From Chitinophagaceae bacterium (lineage in GTDB: Bacteria > Bacteroidota > Bacteroidia > Chitinophagales > Chitinophagaceae): 64,000 bases of DNA. Below, in pieces: positions 61,666-64,000 of the stretch (position 1 is its first letter; each line of letters opens with the position of its first letter). A program made the translations under genes and the position numbers. The notes beneath the pieces are model-generated. The model saw only the letters and a list, made by a program, of their open reading frames with translations. It did not search any database and was not told the DNA's origin. Where the stretch lies: assembly GCA_016699815.1 (NCBI GenBank), contig CP065012.1, positions 2,891,001 through 2,955,000 of the forward strand, in the 5' to 3' direction.

Positions 61666-62964
61666 TTACTGAGTTTTACTTTGAAAGTAATTTCTTAATA
61701 TATTTCCAAATTGCCACACATCTTCAAAACTATTATACAAAGCTACAGGCGCTATGCGAATTACATTGGGTTCACGCCAATCGGCAATTACTGAGTTTTT
61801 CTTTAACACTTCAAAAATTTTTTTGCCATCTTTGGTAATGAGCAGGCTTATTTGGCAGCCATGTTCCTGTTCATTAAGTGGAGTAATAATATCAAATACT
61901 TTTTCGCCAAAGCTATGATTGACTTCATCGAGTACATGCCATAAATATTGGTTGAGCATTTTGTTTTTGGCAAATACATTTTCCCATCCGGCTTCTTCAA
62001 ATACATCCAGCGCTGCTTTGTGTGCCGCCATGCTAAGTACCGGCGCATTACTTAATTGCCAGCCTTCGGCAGAAGGAATGGGTAAAAAGCCCTGTTCCAT
62101 AAGAAAGCGGTTTTCTTTATCGTGTCCCCACCAGCCGGCAAAGCGCTGCAGCGAAGTATCGGAAGAATGGCGCTCATGTATAAACACGCCCGAAACGCCA
62201 CCTGGCCCACTATTTAAATATTTATAACTGCACCAGCAGGCAAAATCTACATCCCAATCGTGTAATTGCAAAGGCACATTGCCTGCGGCATGTGCCAGGT
62301 CGAAACCTGCATAAGCGCCTGCTTTGTGTGCCGCTGTGGTAATTGCTGGCATATCAAACAACTGGCCGGTATAATAATTTACGCCGCTAAATAAAACTAA
62401 GGCAATGCTGTTTTTATTTTTATCAATGGCAGCTAAAATATCTTCTGTTCTTATACTGTGTTCCCCCTCTTTTGGTTCCACCTCAATTACTGCATCTTCA
62501 TATTTATAGCCATGAAAATTTACCTGGCTTTCCATTGCATACTGATCGGATGGGAAAGCTTTTGCTTCGCAAATAATTTTATACCGTTGTTTTGTGGGTC
62601 TATAAAAACTAACCATTAATAAATGCAGGTTAACCGTAAGTTGGTTCATGGCTACTACTTCATGTGGCAATGCGCCGGCAATTTTGCAAAGTAGCGCCGT
62701 AAACAATTCGTGGTAAGGCATCCAGGGGTTGCGTGCATGAAAATGGCCTTCTACTGCAAAATTTGCCCAGTCTTCGAGTTCATTTAATACATACTCTTGT
62801 GTAGATTTTGGTTGCAGTCCCAGGGAGTTGCCCGTAAAATAAATTGCATCCCTGCCATGCATCAGGGGAATATAAAATTTTTCTCTAAAGCTTTTTAAAG
62901 AATCCTGGCTGTCGAGGTATTGGGCGTAGGCCTGGGTGTTTTTGTATTCGAGTTTAGGAGGCAT
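61666..62964 (-). CDS. kynU: Kynureninase
   Basis: A pyridoxal-phosphate enzyme that cleaves kynurenine or 3-hydroxykynurenine to anthranilate or 3-hydroxyanthranilate and alanine. The 432 residues contain YFTGNSLGLQP near 40, the aspartate in FDLAHAAGN, and the cofactor lysine in WCSYKYLNSGPGG. The length is standard. It lies 20 bases downstream of a frameshifted four-helix-bundle gene and upstream of kmo. Confidence 0.95.
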   Translation of the reverse strand: MPPKLEYKNTQAYAQYLDSQDSLKSFREKFYIPLMHGRDAIYFTGNSLGLQPKSTQEYVLNELEDWANFAVEGHFHARNPWMPYHELFTALLCKIAGALPHEVVAMNQLTVNLHLLMVSFYRPTKQRYKIICEAKAFPSDQYAMESQVNFHGYKYEDAVIEVEPKEGEHSIRTEDILAAIDKNKNSIALVLFSGVNYYTGQLFDMPAITTAAHKAGAYAGFDLAHAAGNVPLQLHDWDVDFACWCSYKYLNSGPGGVSGVFIHERHSSDTSLQRFAGWWGHDKENRFLMEQGFLPIPSAEGWQLSNAPVLSMAAHKAALDVFEEAGWENVFAKNKMLNQYLWHVLDEVNHSFGEKVFDIITPLNEQEHGCQISLLITKDGKKIFEVLKKNSVIADWREPNVIRIAPVALYNSFEDVWQFGNILRNYFQSKTQ

Positions 62965-62983
62965 TTATTATTTATTATTTATT

Positions 62984-63389
62984 TTATTTGGTATTCCTGT
63001 CTTTAAATTTAGTGCCTTTTACATTTGATGTATTAAGATATTTAATAAAACCATTAATTTTTTTGTACACTGCATTTGTTTTTTCATATAAATCAGTAAA
63101 CTCATCTTTGTTGAGGTATTCTCTGTCGGGTGAACGATATATCTGTGAAGTTAACCCGGCTGCAGTGGCAAAAGCGATATTTAAAAATTGAATAAATGCA
63201 AATCGGTTGGCGCTCCCATTACCTTCTGCAATTTTGTCCATTATTGAGCCTGAACTTCTGTTCAAGCTGGTCTTTAAGGGCAAAATTTTTTGACAATCCT
63301 GTTATTTTTGTTAATCCAAAAATCTCTTTTGCTAAAAGTACCGAAAGCGCCCAAATTTCTAAGTCCTCAAATCTATTTATTGTTGACAT
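62984..63389 (-). pseudogene. Frameshifted four-helix-bundle (S23-type) protein gene
   Basis: A family of about 120-135-residue proteins related to the 23S rRNA intervening-sequence protein. From ATG 63389 the frame reads MSTINRFEDLEIW...FALKDQL, a typical N terminus, then runs into a stop 14 codons later. The neighbouring frame continues with NRSSGSIMDKIAEGNG and the rest of the bundle to a stop at 62984, ending FIKYLNTSN. A single extra base near 63263 joins the two. The total of 406 bases is one more than a multiple of three, as expected for a one-base insertion. It may be a real pseudogene or a sequencing error. The role of intact members is unknown. Confidence 0.8.
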
Positions 63390-63412
63390 AATGGTTAATA
63401 GTATATGATAAA

Positions 63413-64000
63413 TTATTCAATTAATGCAATTATTTTTAATTCAATACAAATGGGAGTGGGCAGGCTTTTAACTTCTACCGTAGTTCGGCAGGCATCAATG
63501 CCTTCAAAATATTGGCCGTAAATTTTATTATACACTGCAAAATCTTTTTTCATATTGGTGAGGAAAACCGTTACATCCAGTATTTTATCCCAACTGCTGC
63601 CGCTGGCTTCCAGTACTGCTTTTACATTGGCAAAAACTGAATGGCATTCTGCTTCTATGTCGTATTTTAAAATATTTCCTTCGGCGTCTAATTCCAGCCC
63701 GGGTATTTTATTGTCGAATGGCTGACGGGAACCAATGCCGGAGAGGAAGAGTAAATTTCCTGCTTTTCTTGCATGAGGGTAAGCTCCTAGTGGTTTTGCG
63801 GCAGAATTTGTATGGATTGTTTTTTGATTCTCATTTTTCGTTTTTGATTTCTCGTTTTGCGTTTCTTGTTTTCTGTTTGTTGGCACTCTATTTTGAAACA
63901 TAATACCAGTTTTTTCTGAGCTGTTTAAATATTTAATAAATGCACCAATTTTTGCACCCGTTTTATCTGTTAATTCAAATAGTTCCACATACAATTCTTT
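63413..64000 (-). CDS. RidA-family deaminase with an N-terminal four-helix-bundle tail (partial)
   Basis: The C-terminal 130 residues are a RidA/YjgF domain (LFLSGIGSR, VFANVKAVLEASG, DVTVFLTNM, the arginine in CRTTVEV, ending IELKIIALI). In the kynurenine context it is most like 2-aminomuconate deaminase. The same frame stays open upstream to the window edge and encodes the end of a four-helix-bundle protein (ELTDKTGAKI, FIKYLNSSEKTG), then a low-complexity N/K/E/Q/T linker. The only good in-frame start for RidA alone is ATG 63901. Either the domains are fused or the upstream gene reads into ridA. The remaining N terminus lies outside the window. Confidence 0.75.
   Translation of the reverse strand, partial: KELYVELFELTDKTGAKIGAFIKYLNSSEKTGIMFQNRVPTNRKQETQNEKSKTKNENQKTIHTNSAAKPLGAYPHARKAGNLLFLSGIGSRQPFDNKIPGLELDAEGNILKYDIEAECHSVFANVKAVLEASGSSWDKILDVTVFLTNMKKDFAVYNKIYGQYFEGIDACRTTVEVKSLPTPICIELKIIALIE

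Overview
The window is AT-rich chromosomal DNA from a member of the phylum Bacteroidota, most likely of the Chitinophagaceae type. The evidence is a SusC/SusD pair, type IX secretion (T9SS) sorting domains, a TonB-dependent receptor under a TPP riboswitch, GIN-domain proteins, many TAnnTTTG promoter elements and no strong Shine-Dalgarno sequences. The family placement is an inference from gene content; only the phylum is well supported. Most of the window is ordinary chromosome; no phage, insertion sequence, plasmid gene or CRISPR array was seen.

Layout. 1-4.8 kb: a riboswitch-controlled outer-membrane receptor, two exported GIN-domain proteins, an initiator tRNA and a small lipoprotein. 4.8-10.7 kb: the GTPases era and der, a T9SS-exported subtilase, a DUF1003 membrane protein and a LOG-family nucleosidase. 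10.8-21.4 kb: a tight eight-gene purine catabolic operon (xdhA, xdhB, allantoinase, allantoicase, membrane urate oxidase puuD, an OHCU decarboxylase/HIU hydrolase fusion, a CitE-like lyase/synthase and xdhC). 21.5-25.3 kb: pckA, an Xaa-Pro aminopeptidase and a small membrane protein. 25.4-38.3 kb: a fasciclin lipoprotein, SusC/SusD, exported M14, M28 and M1 peptidases, and the housekeeping group pssA-purS-rsmI. 38.4-51.5 kb: a fused beta-oxidation enzyme, metG, two S66 LD-carboxypeptidases flanking a large T9SS type B surface protein, an alpha/beta hydrolase, and aroA-aroC. 51.9-57.9 kb: a membrane-anchored cytochrome c, a thioredoxin/rhodanese group, gcvP and a cysteine-cluster protein. 57.9-64 kb, all on the minus strand: a RidA deaminase fused to a four-helix-bundle tail, a frameshifted four-helix-bundle gene, kynU, kmo, an FMN-binding protein, pyrF and an exported thioredoxin.

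How the genes work together. The purine operon encodes hypoxanthine/xanthine to urate, 5-hydroxyisourate, OHCU, S-allantoin, allantoate, and ureidoglycolate plus urea. XdhC serves the molybdenum cofactor of xanthine dehydrogenase, and PuuD passes electrons from urate to its own cytochrome c domain. The CitE-like enzyme is the one member without an obvious step; handling the end product glyoxylate is the natural hypothesis. The kynU-kmo-ridA group fits tryptophan/kynurenine catabolism through 3-hydroxyanthranilate and 2-aminomuconate. SusC/SusD with three exported peptidases suggests a peptide-scavenging locus rather than a glycan one.

The items most worth following are the CitE-like gene in the purine operon, the RidA fusion and broken four-helix-bundle gene at the right edge, a short repeat absorbed into the kmo reading frame, and several promoter elements placed so close to start codons that leaderless mRNAs are likely.
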